This document shows positions 1-8,495 of a DNA stretch of 64,000 nt, piece by piece. Origin of the DNA: Rhodoplanes sp963840055 (GTDB lineage Bacteria; Pseudomonadota; Alphaproteobacteria; Rhizobiales; Xanthobacteraceae). How positions within the stretch are numbered: the stretch's first letter is position 1; each line of letters begins with the position of its first letter. The position numbers were made by a program, and so were the translations under genes. Where the stretch lies: assembly GCA_963840055.1 (NCBI GenBank), contig CAWIXM010000051.1, positions 43,318 to 107,317 on the forward strand, given 5' to 3'. Under the pieces are notes generated by a model that saw only the letters and a list, made by a program, of their open reading frames with translations, had not been told where the DNA came from and made no database searches.

Positions 1-278
1 CCCAGACCCTTTATGGCGTGTGGCTGACGCGGGTGAACGTCTATGGCGGCGCGCTCGGCGTCCAGCGTCTCGGCGACTTCGGTGTGGACTCACTTCTGCT
101 CGGCCTGCCACTGCCGTTCGCCACGCCGGGCAAGGACGATGTCTGGGGCGGGTTTGGCGGCGGCGGTCTTGAAGTTTACGCCGGGTCGGTGGGCCTGTTC
201 GCTGGCGCGGAATGGCTCCTTCTGTCCGACTCCAGCACCGTCGTCAGTGGCAAGGGCGGCCTACGCGTGAGCTTCTGA
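1..278 (+). CDS. Outer-membrane beta-barrel / autotransporter-like protein, C-terminal end (5' truncated)
   Basis: Only the last ~90 residues are in the window; the frame is open from the left edge and stops at 276-278. The visible part is Gly-rich with alternating hydrophobic and small or polar residues, and it ends in a C-terminal Phe (RVSF). That ending is the usual BAM-recognition signal of outer-membrane barrels and autotransporter translocators. The rest of the gene, including any passenger domain, lies outside the window, so the exact family cannot be fixed. It converges with oxyR with only 26 bp between the stop codons. A GTG at 18 is internal and is unlikely to be the true start, because the frame continues upstream of it. 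Confidence 0.55.
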   Translation, partial: QTLYGVWLTRVNVYGGALGVQRLGDFGVDSLLLGLPLPFATPGKDDVWGGFGGGGLEVYAGSVGLFAGAEWLLLSDSSTVVSGKGGLRVSF

Positions 279-304
279 GCGACTGGCTGTTAAACCTAGC
301 AGCT

Positions 305-1246
305 CTACTTCTGCGCTCCGCTCATCCGCCCCTTTGGCGCGCGTTTGCCTGCTCCTTCTAGTCCCAGCGCCTCCGTCACCAACGTCCCAAGCGCGGAAAA
401 GTCCGCCTTGCGCGGCGCGGTGCGGCGGAATGCGAGGCCGATGGTGCGGCCGGGCTCGGGCGGCGCAAAGCGCAATAGCTTGATGCGCGGATTGCGCGCT
501 TCGACTTCGACCGCGACCTGCGGCAAGAGGGTGACGCCGTAGCCGTTCGCGACCATCTGCATCACCGTCGTGAGGCTGGTCGCCCCGAGGCTCATGGCCT
601 GCTCGCCGCGCGCGCCGGCACAAAAAGCGAGCGCCTGGTCGCGCAGGCAATGCCCTTCCTCGAGGAGAATGAGCGGCTCGCGTTCGATCGCGCGCGCGTC
701 GACCTTTTTACCTGCGGGGCGCGGATCGGACGCCGCGACCGCAAGCGCAAACGGGTCGTCGAACAGCGGCGCCGTCTCGATGTCCGGCTCGTTGAGCGGC
801 AGCGCCAGCATCAGCACGTCGAGGACGCCGCGTGACAGTTCCTCGATCAATAGCCGCGTCTGGGTCTCGCGCAGCTCGACGCGTAGTTCGGGATAGCGCG
901 CCTGCAGCGCGGGTAGAATTTTCGGCAGCACATAGGGCGCGAGCGTCGGGATCACGCCGAGCCGCAACCGCCCGGTGAGGATGCGGCCCTGGTGCCGGGC
1001 GAAATCGACGAGGTCGCGAGCGCCCGCGAGCACCTCCTCGCTGCGCAAGGCCAACTCCCGCCCGATCGCGGTGAGTACCGCCTCGCCCGGCCGGCGTTCC
1101 ACCAGGTCGACCCCGAGGGTCTTTTCTAGGTCGCGGATCTGCATGGAGAGCGCCGGCTGGCTCACGGCGCATTCACTCGCCGCCCGCCCGAAATGGCCAT
1201 GGCGCGCCAGCGCCGCAAAATACTTGAGCTGTCTCAGCGTGATCAC
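305..1246 (-). CDS. oxyR: LysR-family hydrogen peroxide sensor OxyR
   Basis: This is a 313-residue LysR-type regulator: an N-terminal winged HTH (residues ~1-60, starting ITLRQLKYF) and a C-terminal sensor domain. Residues C200 and C209, in the motif GHCLRDQALAFC, match the redox pair C199/C208 of Escherichia coli OxyR. In that protein peroxide oxidises the pair to a disulfide and switches on antioxidant genes. I chose the GTG at 1246 because the family N-terminus begins there; the frame stays open another 38 codons upstream with no family-like sequence. It is divergent from katG, the classic OxyR target, and very likely controls it. Identity is high confidence; the exact start is less certain. 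Confidence 0.92.
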   Translation of the reverse strand: MITLRQLKYFAALARHGHFGRAASECAVSQPALSMQIRDLEKTLGVDLVERRPGEAVLTAIGRELALRSEEVLAGARDLVDFARHQGRILTGRLRLGVIPTLAPYVLPKILPALQARYPELRVELRETQTRLLIEELSRGVLDVLMLALPLNEPDIETAPLFDDPFALAVAASDPRPAGKKVDARAIEREPLILLEEGHCLRDQALAFCAGARGEQAMSLGATSLTTVMQMVANGYGVTLLPQVAVEVEARNPRIKLLRFAPPEPGRTIGLAFRRTAPRKADFSALGTLVTEALGLEGAGKRAPKGRMSGAQK

Positions 1247-1486
1247 ATAGATAAGATAATCTGATCGCGAGACGGAAACAATTCGATTAGACCTGATCAA
1301 AAGAACGTAGGATGCTGTCGCCAACGTCCGGGTCCGGACCCGGACGCACCACACCAACAAAAGGCGGAGGAGCCTCCAGACATGGCGGATCGCCCTGTTC
1401 TCACGACGACGGGCGGCAACCAGGTGTCATGATAGTTCCATACGGAACAACTCGAAGAAAATTACAAAACACGATCGGAGAGAAAC
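1247..1486. promoter_or_regulatory. oxyR-katG divergent promoter region
   Basis: This 240-bp intergenic region between divergent oxyR and katG must hold both promoters. Next to the oxyR start there is an AT-rich stretch (CACATAGATAAGATAATC, about 1244-1261). TGATC occurs three times, at about 1240, 1262 and 1291. A half-site resembling the OxyR element ATAG is at 1247-1250, but the full ATAG/CTAT spacing of the E. coli consensus is not matched. Control by OxyR is therefore inferred from gene order rather than from an exact site. Confidence 0.45.
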
Positions 1487-3680
1487 ATGGACGCAAAGAC
1501 TGACGAGAGCGCGGGCGGGTGCCCGTTCATGCAGCATACGAATATTGGAATGAGGTCCAACCGGGATTGGTGGCCGAACCAGTTGAACCTCAAAATGCTC
1601 CACCAGAACTCCTCCCTGTCCAATCCCATGGGCGCGGCGTTCAACTACGCGGAGGAGTTCAAGAAGCTGGACCTGAAGGCCCTGAAGCAGGATCTCTACG
1701 CGCTGATGACCAATTCGCAGGACTGGTGGCCGGCGGATTTCGGCCACTACGGACCCTTGTTCATTCGCATGGCATGGCACAGCGCGGGCACCTACCGCAT
1801 CGGCGACGGTCGCGGCGGCGCCGGAGCCGGCCAGCAGCGCTTCGCGCCCCTCAGCAGTTGGCCGGACAACGTGAACCTCGACAAGGCACGCCGGCTGCTC
1901 TGGCCGGTCAAGCAGAAATACGGCGACAAAATCTCCTGGGCCGACCTGATGATCCTCGCCGGCAACTGCGCGCTCGAGTCGATGAGCTTCAAGACCTTCG
2001 GCTTTGGCGGCGGGCGCCCTGATGTCTGGGAGCCTGACGAATACACCTACTGGGGCGCCGAGAGCGAGTGGCTCGGCGACAAGCGATACTCGGGTGACCG
2101 GGATCTCGAGAACCCTCTCGCCGCCGTGCAGATGGGTCTGATCTACGTGAACCCGGAAGGGCCGAACGGCAACCCGGACCCGCTCGCTGCCGCCAAGGAC
2201 ATCCGCGAGACCTTCGCGCGCATGGCCATGAACGACGAGGAAACGGTCGCGCTTATCGCCGGCGGACACACATTCGGCAAAGCCCACGGCGCTGGCGATG
2301 TGGCGCTGGTGGGCCCGGCGCCCGAAGCCGCCGGCGTCGAAGAGCAAGGCCTCGGCTGGAAGAGCAGTTTTGGCAGCGGCATGGGCGATGACACGATCGG
2401 CGGCGGCCCGGAAGTCACCTGGACCACGACGCCGACGCAGTGGAGCAACAACTTCTTCGAGAACCTGTTCGGTTACGAATGGGAACTGACCAAGAGCCCG
2501 GCCGGTGCGCAGCAGTGGGTAGCCAAAGATGCCCCGGAATCGATACCGTATGCGCAGGACCCGTCGAAGCATCACCGGCCCACCATGCTGACCACGGACC
2601 TCTCCCTGCGGTTCGATCCGATCTACGGACCGATCTCGCGGCGCTTCTACGAGCACCCGGATGAGCTCGCGGACGCGTTCGCCCGGGCGTGGTTCAAGCT
2701 GACCCACCGCGACATGGGCCCGCGCTCGCGCTATCTCGGCCCGGAGGTTCCCGCCGAGGAGCTGCTGTGGCAGGACCCCGTCCCCGCCGTCGATCACAAA
2801 CTGATCGACGCGAAGGACATCGCTGCGCTCAAGGCGAAGATCCTCGCATCGGGACTTTCCATCCCCGAATTGGTCTCGACAGCCTGGGCCTCGGCGGCTA
2901 CCTTCCGCGGCTCCGACAAGCGCGGTGGGGCAAACGGAGCGCGCATCCGCCTCGCGCCGCAAAAGGATTGGGAGGTCAACCAGCCTGCGCAATTGGCGAA
3001 GGTGCTCAAAACCCTTGAGGGGATCCAGAAGGCGTTCAACGACGGCGCAGTCCGGTGGCAAGAAGGTGTCGCTTGCCGACCTGATCGTTCTCGGCGGTTG
3101 CGCAGCCGTCGAGCAAGCGGCGAAGAAAGCCGGCGTCGACGTGACGGTTCCCTTCGCGCCGGGGCGCACGGACGCGTCGCAGGAGCAGACCGATGTGGAG
3201 ACCTTCGCTCCGCTCGAGCCGGTCGCGGACGGGTTCCGCAATTACCAAAAGGCCAAATACGCCGTTTCGGCAGAGGAACTGCTGATCGACAAGGCGCAAT
3301 TGCTCACGCTGACCGCGCCGGAGATGACGGTTCTCATCGGCGGCATGCGCGTCTTGGGCGCGAACCACGGGCAGTCGAAGCACGGCGTCTTCACCAAGCG
3401 GCCGGAGACGCTCACCAACGACTTCTTCGTCAACCTGCTCGACATGGGCAACGTGTGGAAGCCGACCTCGCAAGACGAAGACGTGTTCGAGGTGCGGGAT
3501 CGCAAGAGCGGCGAACTGAAGTGGACCGGCACCCGCGTCGACCTCATTTTCGGTTCGAACGCCCAGCTCCGCGCCCTTGCCGAAGTCTATGGCTCCGACG
3601 ATGCGCAGCACAAGTTCGTGCACGACTTCGTGGCGGCCTGGAACAAGGTGATGAACGCCGACCGCTTCGACCTTGCCTGA
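1487..3680 (+). pseudogene. katG: Catalase-peroxidase KatG, interrupted by a single-base frameshift
   Basis: This is a bifunctional haem catalase-peroxidase that would remove hydrogen peroxide. The N-terminal catalytic half is complete: distal R94, W97 and H98 in RMAWHSAGTYR, Y220 in GLIYVNPEGP and M246 (the Met-Tyr-Trp adduct residues), and proximal H261 in AGGHTFGKAHG. The frame breaks around 3041-3050: frame 1 reads to FNDG, and the family sequence resumes one frame over at AQSGGKKVSLADLIVLGG and runs to the stop at 3680. The total is 2194 nt, exactly one base more than a 730-residue KatG, so one extra G in GACGGCG at 3041-3047 explains everything. Both halves are otherwise conserved. It is either a very recent null allele or a sequence error. 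A strong terminator follows. Confidence 0.9.
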
Positions 3681-3743
3681 TCTCGGCCGAACGATCTTGC
3701 TTAGAGGGCTTCTACGCCCGCTCAGCAGCGCAAGTCGCTTACC

Positions 3744-3773
3744 AACCTCCCCCGTCCGCGGGGGAGGTTTTTA
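3744..3773 (+). terminator. Rho-independent terminator after katG
   Basis: The 11-bp arms AACCTCCCCCG and CGGGGGAGGTT enclose a TCCG loop and run into a T tract. It lies 64 bp after the katG stop. The stem is symmetric and could also serve the convergent regulator gene. Confidence 0.85.
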
Positions 3774-3831
3774 GTTGCATTGATAGGCGCGCTACTCGCT
3801 CTTGGTGAAGCGGCGTCCGAACCGCTGAATT

Positions 3832-4314
3832 TCAAACAGCGTTGCGAATGGCGCCGTTCGCCATATCAGGCGATTTGTCGGCTTCGATGCGGAGCAATGA
3901 TGAAAGCTGCTCGGGACGGCGGATGAGGTCGGCGAGCGTATAGCGGTCGAGCGCGGCAAAAAAAGCCGCCAGCGCTTCCTGCAGCGCTATCTGCAATTGG
4001 CAAACGCCCGGCAGCGGGCAGCGGTTGGTTGCCATGTCGAAGCACTCGACCAGGATCACCTCGCCTTCCGTTTGGCGGATGACCTCGCCAATGCAGATAT
4101 CCTCCGGCTGCTTCGCGAGGCGAAACCCGCCGGCACGCCCGCGCACGGTTTCCAGGTAGCCAAGCCGGCAAAGCTCGGCCGCCACCTTCTTGAGGTGATC
4201 GTAAGAGGCGCCGTAGGCGCGCGCCATTTCTGGCACCGCGCTCGGGCGACGCCCGTTCAGCCCCGCATACATCAGCACTCGGATCGCGAAGTTGGAAAAC
4301 TGGGTCATCCGCAC
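3832..4314 (-). CDS. Rrf2-family iron-sulfur transcription regulator, NsrR-like
   Basis: This 160-residue Rrf2 regulator has an N-terminal winged helix (residues 1-70, with VRGRAGGFRLAK as the wing) and three Cys at 91, 99 and 105 (ECFDMATNRCPLPGVC). That spacing resembles the cluster-binding loops of NsrR (nitric oxide) and RirA (iron). The C-terminal ALDRYTLADL block favours NsrR. Family knowledge says the cluster would be damaged by NO or lost under iron limitation, releasing DNA. It is divergent from a NifX-like/MBL pair across a nested palindrome centred at 4375, which I infer to be its operator. NsrR versus RirA cannot be settled by eye. ATG at 4308 is an alternative start two codons downstream. 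Confidence 0.8.
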   Translation of the reverse strand: MRMTQFSNFAIRVLMYAGLNGRRPSAVPEMARAYGASYDHLKKVAAELCRLGYLETVRGRAGGFRLAKQPEDICIGEVIRQTEGEVILVECFDMATNRCPLPGVCQLQIALQEALAAFFAALDRYTLADLIRRPEQLSSLLRIEADKSPDMANGAIRNAV

Positions 4315-4349
4315 CGGCGGTTCTCCCTTGCCAAAAACCGGTACTGGGT

Positions 4350-4400
4350 GTATCAGTTTCCAATACAGGTATCAAGGATACCTGTATTATAGCGTGATAC
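4350..4400. promoter_or_regulatory. Nested palindromic operator between the Rrf2 regulator and the NifX-like/MBL genes
   Basis: A perfect inverted repeat with 12-bp arms (AATACAGGTATC at 4362-4373, GATACCTGTATT at 4377-4388) surrounds a 3-bp spacer. A second, outer pair, GTATCA (4350-4355) and TGATAC (4395-4400), is centred on exactly the same base, 4375. A TATAAT hexamer lies on the minus strand at 4386-4391. The position between divergent genes and the strict dyad symmetry suggest a dimer-binding site for the adjacent Rrf2 protein; this is inference. Confidence 0.7.
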
Positions 4401-4467
4401 CGCTTCGGGACCGTTCGAGCAGACGCCCGTCTCATCTCCGCGTAAGCAAACATCAGAACTCACGATC

Positions 4468-4989
4468 ATGAAAATCGCCGTTACCAGTCAGGATTTCCGC
4501 ACCGTGACCGGCCATGCCGGGCATGCCCGCAGGTTCCTCATCTTCGATGCAGAGCCCGGCCACGAGCCGCTCGAAGTCGAGCAACTCCTTCTGCCGAAAG
4601 AGCTGGTGATGCACGAATTCCGTGGCGACGGACCACACCCCGTCGACGGTGTCGAGGTCATCCTTTCAGCGGGCTTCGGTGAGGGATTTGCCCAGCGCAT
4701 GGCAGCGCGCGGCATCATCGCGGTGCGGACAGAAAAGACCGATCCCGCCGCCGCCGTGAAGCACTATCTCGAATGCCTAGCGGCCGGCCTCGACCTGCCT
4801 ACCGGAGCGACCTGCGACTGCGGGCATGACCACAGCCACGGCCATGCGCACAACCACGATCACGACCACGATCTCGACCACGACCACGACCACGAGCACC
4901 ATGCTTGCGGCTGTGGCGCCGCGGAAATGAATGAAGACGACAATCGTCTCAACGAGAAAGATGCGAATGGGGAGAAGCGTAATGAATGA
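4468..4989 (+). CDS. NifX/NifB-type dinitrogenase cofactor-family protein with His-rich metal-binding tail
   Basis: Residues 1-110 form a NifX/NafY/NifB-C type domain (MKIAVTSQDF start, then GHAGHARRFLIFD, GVEVILSAGFGEGFAQRM and a helix ending KHYLECL). Outside nitrogenase clusters such domains are usually linked to metal or Fe-S cofactor handling. It is followed by CDCGHDHSHGHAHNHDHDHD and further His-Asp pairs to HACGCG, a long His/Cys-rich tail able to bind several divalent metal ions. No nif genes are visible nearby. It overlaps the next gene by 8 bp, so the two are probably co-translated. The precise role is unknown; a metal carrier or chaperone for the neighbouring metallo-hydrolase is a reasonable guess. 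Confidence 0.75.
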   Translation: MKIAVTSQDFRTVTGHAGHARRFLIFDAEPGHEPLEVEQLLLPKELVMHEFRGDGPHPVDGVEVILSAGFGEGFAQRMAARGIIAVRTEKTDPAAAVKHYLECLAAGLDLPTGATCDCGHDHSHGHAHNHDHDHDLDHDHDHEHHACGCGAAEMNEDDNRLNEKDANGEKRNE

Positions 4990-5986
4990 GAAGCTGAATA
5001 TTGGCACGGTCAAGGGTCTCAAGATCGATGTCTTGACCGAGACCGGCTGGTTCGATGACGCCAAGTTCAAGCAGAACATGGCCGAATACGGCGGCGCTGA
5101 GCAGACCCAGTATCGCGTCGCCTGGGATGCGGAGAATGCCGGTGGCTATGCGGCGCTCTTGACCATCACGCTGCTCGACGGCGATCAACGCAAGATCCTG
5201 CTTGATACCGGCTGGAGCAATGACTGGATGGATTATGTGTTCGCACGGCGCGGCGTCGATCGAATGCTGGAGCGGGGCGAGATCGATTTCATGGTGCTCT
5301 CGCATTGGCACCTCGATCATTTCTGGGGAATAGAGTCGACGCTCAAGCATAATCCGCAGATCAAGCTTTACGCCCCCGCCCATTGGCGGCCGGAAGATCG
5401 CGCTCTGCTTCAGGAAAGGACGGATATCAAGGTCGACGACAAATCCGGGCAAACGATCTCGATCTGCCGCAACAGCGTTCCGCACGAAGGCGAGCTCGTT
5501 CTCACCGAAGCCGACGGCGAGGACGGCAGCGGCATTTATCGCCTCCTGCCGGGCGTCGCGCTGCGCATGTTCGATGCGTCGATGCTGCTGCAGGTGCGGG
5601 GCGAGAACGTGATTTACGTGAACGTCGCCGACAAAGGCCTCGTCACCGTCACCGGCTGCGGTCATCCGGGGATCATGACCCTGCTCAACTTCGCCCGGGA
5701 CAGGCTCGCCGCGCCAAGCCTCTATGGCTGCTATGGCGGACTGCATCTCAGCATCTTCGATACCTGGAAGCCCGAGTTCGATCAGATCATCGACGAGGTC
5801 AAGGAACTCGGCATGGAGAAGATGGGCTGTAACCACTGCACCGGGATGATGTGGGCGGAGAAGGCGGCGACGCATGGCGTGCCCATCATCAAAGGAACCG
5901 ACGCCTATTTGAGTTATCCCAAACACTCGGCGCAGGCCAAAGGCAGCCGCGCCTTTCTCGGCAATGGCGATACCGTCACCTTCTGA
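4982..5986 (+). CDS. MBL-fold metallo-hydrolase (COG1237-like)
   Basis: This is a 334-residue metallo-beta-lactamase-fold protein. The metal-binding motif is H108-W-H110-L-D112-H113 (SHWHLDHFWG). A second motif, TGCGHPGIMTLLNF, and YGCYGGLHLS supply further His residues, and there is a Cys-rich CNHCTG near the C-terminus. The pattern fits the COG1237 subgroup, which includes proteins tied to tetrahydromethanopterin biosynthesis; the substrate here is unknown. I chose ATG 4982 over the upstream ATG at 4931 because GGGGAGAAG precedes it and the family N-terminus starts there. It is co-directional and overlapping with the NifX-like gene, and likely controlled through the palindrome at 4350-4400. 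Confidence 0.8.
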   Translation: MNEKLNIGTVKGLKIDVLTETGWFDDAKFKQNMAEYGGAEQTQYRVAWDAENAGGYAALLTITLLDGDQRKILLDTGWSNDWMDYVFARRGVDRMLERGEIDFMVLSHWHLDHFWGIESTLKHNPQIKLYAPAHWRPEDRALLQERTDIKVDDKSGQTISICRNSVPHEGELVLTEADGEDGSGIYRLLPGVALRMFDASMLLQVRGENVIYVNVADKGLVTVTGCGHPGIMTLLNFARDRLAAPSLYGCYGGLHLSIFDTWKPEFDQIIDEVKELGMEKMGCNHCTGMMWAEKAATHGVPIIKGTDAYLSYPKHSAQAKGSRAFLGNGDTVTF

Positions 5987-6080
5987 CGGCTGACCGGCCA
6001 TCGCGCATGGCGACCTGATGGAGAACGTGGGTGCGCCGGATCGTTCAGCCCGCGCTGATCGGGCTACTGGAGCGCCGTCG

Positions 6081-7022
6081 CTACTGCGCGGCGTCCGTGG
6101 CGGCGGCCTGCTGTTCGGCGGCGGTCTCGGCCTCGTCCACCGTTTTGAGCGCGGCCGGATGCGGCATCGAGATGACGTTGTAGCCGGAATCGACGAAGTG
6201 AATGTCGCCGGTCACGCCGGTCGATAAATCCGAGAGCAGATACAGCGCCGCGCCGCCGATCTCGTCGATGCGGACCGTGCGGCGCAGGGGCGCGTGCCGC
6301 TGCTGATAGTTGAACATGAGCCGTGCATCGGCGATGCCGGCGCCCGCGAGCGTCCGCACCGGTCCCGCCGAGATCGCGTTGACGCGGATCGCCTGCGGGC
6401 CGAAATCGGCGGCGAGATAGCGCACCGAGGCTTCCAGCGCCGCCTTCGCCACGCCCATCACATTGTAGTTGGGCATCACGCGCGTGGAGCCGCCATAGGT
6501 CAACGTCACCATGGCGCCGCCATGCGGCATCAGGGACGCCGCGCGCCGGGCGATCTCGGTGAAGGAGAAGCAGGAAATCACCATTGTGCGGATGAAGTTC
6601 TCGCGCGTGGTGTCGGCGTAGCGCCCCTTCAGTTCTGCCTTGTCGGAAAAGGCGATCGCGTGGACGAGGAAATCGAGCCCGCCCCATTCGCTGCCGAGCG
6701 CCTGGAACATCTTGTCGACCGAGCCGAGGTCCTCGACGTCGCACGGCGCGACGAGGTCCGATCCGAGCGAATGGGCGAGCGGCTTGACCCGCTTGCCGAG
6801 AGCCTCGCCCTGATAGGTGAATGCGAGCGTTGCTCCCTGCGCGGCGAGCGTTTTGGCGATGCCCCAAGCGATCGAATGATCGTTCGCGACTCCCATCACC
6901 AGGCCGCGCTTGCCGGCCATCAACCCGCTTTTTGTGACCGGCGGCTCAGACGGCATGATGGCCGGCCTGCGGGGGGGAAACTGGACGACGGCGGGGGGCG
7001 CCGCGTAGCCATCGATCTTCAT
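6081..7022 (-). CDS. fabI: Enoyl-[acyl-carrier-protein] reductase FabI
   Basis: NADH-dependent enoyl-ACP reductase, the last step of each fatty-acid elongation cycle. It is an atypical SDR: the nucleotide-binding motif is GVANDHSIAWGIAK, and the catalytic pair is the Tyr and Lys of NYNVMGVAK (Y-x6-K). ATG 7022 is preceded by a good ribosome site (GGGAGGG, 9-nt spacing) and gives 313 residues with a Pro-rich leader. ATG 6956, closer to the usual FabI start (the family block GLMAGKRG follows), gives 291 residues but has no clear ribosome site. The C-terminus carries an Ala/Glu-rich extension. It is downstream of fabB and fabA on the same strand, the usual alphaproteobacterial unsaturated fatty-acid cluster. 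Confidence 0.92.
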   Translation of the reverse strand: MKIDGYAAPPAVVQFPPRRPAIMPSEPPVTKSGLMAGKRGLVMGVANDHSIAWGIAKTLAAQGATLAFTYQGEALGKRVKPLAHSLGSDLVAPCDVEDLGSVDKMFQALGSEWGGLDFLVHAIAFSDKAELKGRYADTTRENFIRTMVISCFSFTEIARRAASLMPHGGAMVTLTYGGSTRVMPNYNVMGVAKAALEASVRYLAADFGPQAIRVNAISAGPVRTLAGAGIADARLMFNYQQRHAPLRRTVRIDEIGGAALYLLSDLSTGVTGDIHFVDSGYNVISMPHPAALKTVDEAETAAEQQAAATDAAQ

Positions 7023-7222
7023 CGCGTCGAACCCTCCCTCGCAGAGCCGGCGATCGCGCCTGCGCTCCGCTTGCCCACGGCGCCGATTCGGCGCAGTCAA
7101 AGCCGTTTATTATGTCGTCGATGCAACATCGGCATGACATGGCGGCGGTGCGACCCTGACCCGTTGGAGAACCCGTTAACGGCAAGATGCAACCCTTTCG
7201 ACTGCGGCGGGCCGCAGCTCGG

Positions 7223-8440
7223 TTAGGCGTCGACGTGCTTGAACACGAGCGAGGCGTTAGTCCCGCCGAAGCCAAAGGAGTTGGACAACACGCAGCCGAG
7301 CGTCACGTTGTCCTGCCGCGCGCGCAGGATCGGCACGTCGGCGCAGGCGGGGTCGAGGTTCTCGATATTGGCGCTCTCACAGATGAAACCGTTGTTCATC
7401 ATCAGGAGCGAATAGATCGCCTCCTGCACGCCCGCGGCTCCGAGAGAGTGGCCGCTCAACGACTTCGTCGCCGAGATCGGGGGACATTTCTCCCCAAATA
7501 CCTCGCGGATCGCCTCGATTTCCTTGATGTCGCCGATCGGGGTTGAGGTCGCATGGGGGTTGATATAACCGATCGGGGGCTTGACGGTTGAAAGCGCCAT
7601 CTTCATGCAGCGCACCGCGCCTTCACCGGACGGCGCGACCATGTCGTAGCCGTCCGACGTCGCCCCATAGCCGGCAATCTCGGCATAGATTCTCGCGCCC
7701 CGCGCTTTGGCGTGATCGAGTTCCTCCAGCACCAGTACGCCGGCGCCGCCTGCGATTACGAATCCGTCCCGATCGACATCATAGGCGCGCGACGCCGTCT
7801 CCGGGGACGTGTTGCACTTGGTCGACATCGCGCCCATGGCGTCGAACAGCACCGAGAGGGTCCAGTCCAGCTCCTCGCAGCCGCCAGCGAAGATGATGTC
7901 CTGCTTGCCGGCGCCGATGATCTCGGCCGCGTTGCCGATGCAATGGCTCGAGGTCGCGCATGCCGATGAAATCGAGTAATTCACGCCCTTGATCTTGAAC
8001 CAGGTGGCAAGCGTCGCCGAGGCGGTCGACGACATCGCCTTCGGCACGGCGAAGGGACCGACCCGCTTCGGACCTTTGGTGCGGGTGATCTCGGCTGCCT
8101 CTACGATGGCGCGGGTAGATGGGCCGCCCGATCCCATGATGATGCCGGTTCGTTCATGCGATGTCTCGCTTTGCTCGAGGCCGGCGTCGCGGATCGCCTG
8201 TTCCATCGCAATGTGGTTCCAAGCCGCGCCGCCGCCGAGGAAGCGCATCGCCCGGCGATCAATCGCCTCCTCGGCGTTGAGGGTCGGCGCGCCATGCACC
8301 TGGCTGCGAAAGCCGAGTTCAGCATAGTCCTTGGCATGCGAAATCCCGGATTTCGCCTCGCGCAAGCTCGCCAACACTTCCTGGGTGTTGTTGCCGATGC
8401 AAGAGACAATGCCCATTCCGGTGACGACGACACGTCTCAT
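7223..8440 (-). CDS. fabB: 3-oxoacyl-[acyl-carrier-protein] synthase I, FabB
   Basis: This 405-residue ketosynthase extends acyl-ACP with malonyl-ACP and, with FabA, makes unsaturated fatty acids. The catalytic triad is visible: Cys161 in SSACATSSH, a His in INPHATSTP and a His in SLSGHSLGA. The C-terminal Gly-rich loop SFGFGGTNAS is intact. Length is as expected for FabB/FabF proteins. Assignment to FabB rather than FabF rests on its position directly after fabA, with fabI following. The fabA-fabB gap is only ~55 bp, consistent with one transcript read leftward. Confidence 0.93.
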   Translation of the reverse strand: MRRVVVTGMGIVSCIGNNTQEVLASLREAKSGISHAKDYAELGFRSQVHGAPTLNAEEAIDRRAMRFLGGGAAWNHIAMEQAIRDAGLEQSETSHERTGIIMGSGGPSTRAIVEAAEITRTKGPKRVGPFAVPKAMSSTASATLATWFKIKGVNYSISSACATSSHCIGNAAEIIGAGKQDIIFAGGCEELDWTLSVLFDAMGAMSTKCNTSPETASRAYDVDRDGFVIAGGAGVLVLEELDHAKARGARIYAEIAGYGATSDGYDMVAPSGEGAVRCMKMALSTVKPPIGYINPHATSTPIGDIKEIEAIREVFGEKCPPISATKSLSGHSLGAAGVQEAIYSLLMMNNGFICESANIENLDPACADVPILRARQDNVTLGCVLSNSFGFGGTNASLVFKHVDA

Positions 8441-8495
8441 TTCGTTGGTTCCCGTATCTGTCCGGCTGATCGTTTCGGGGCGTGCATTCTACCGG

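Noticed and set aside
1240..1300. Three TGATC words between oxyR and katG as an OxyR operator
   Set aside because: Spacing (about 22 and 29 bp) does not match the known ATAG/CTAT tetrad; kept only as part of the promoter region.
1427..3241. Long minus-strand open frame (604 codons) opposite katG
   Set aside because: It mirrors the codon bias of katG on the other strand and has no recognisable protein features; katG is certain.
4840..4905. Tandem short repeats that could suggest a CRISPR or VNTR
   Set aside because: They are codons of the His-Asp-rich tail of the NifX-like protein; no spacers or repeat units of CRISPR length.
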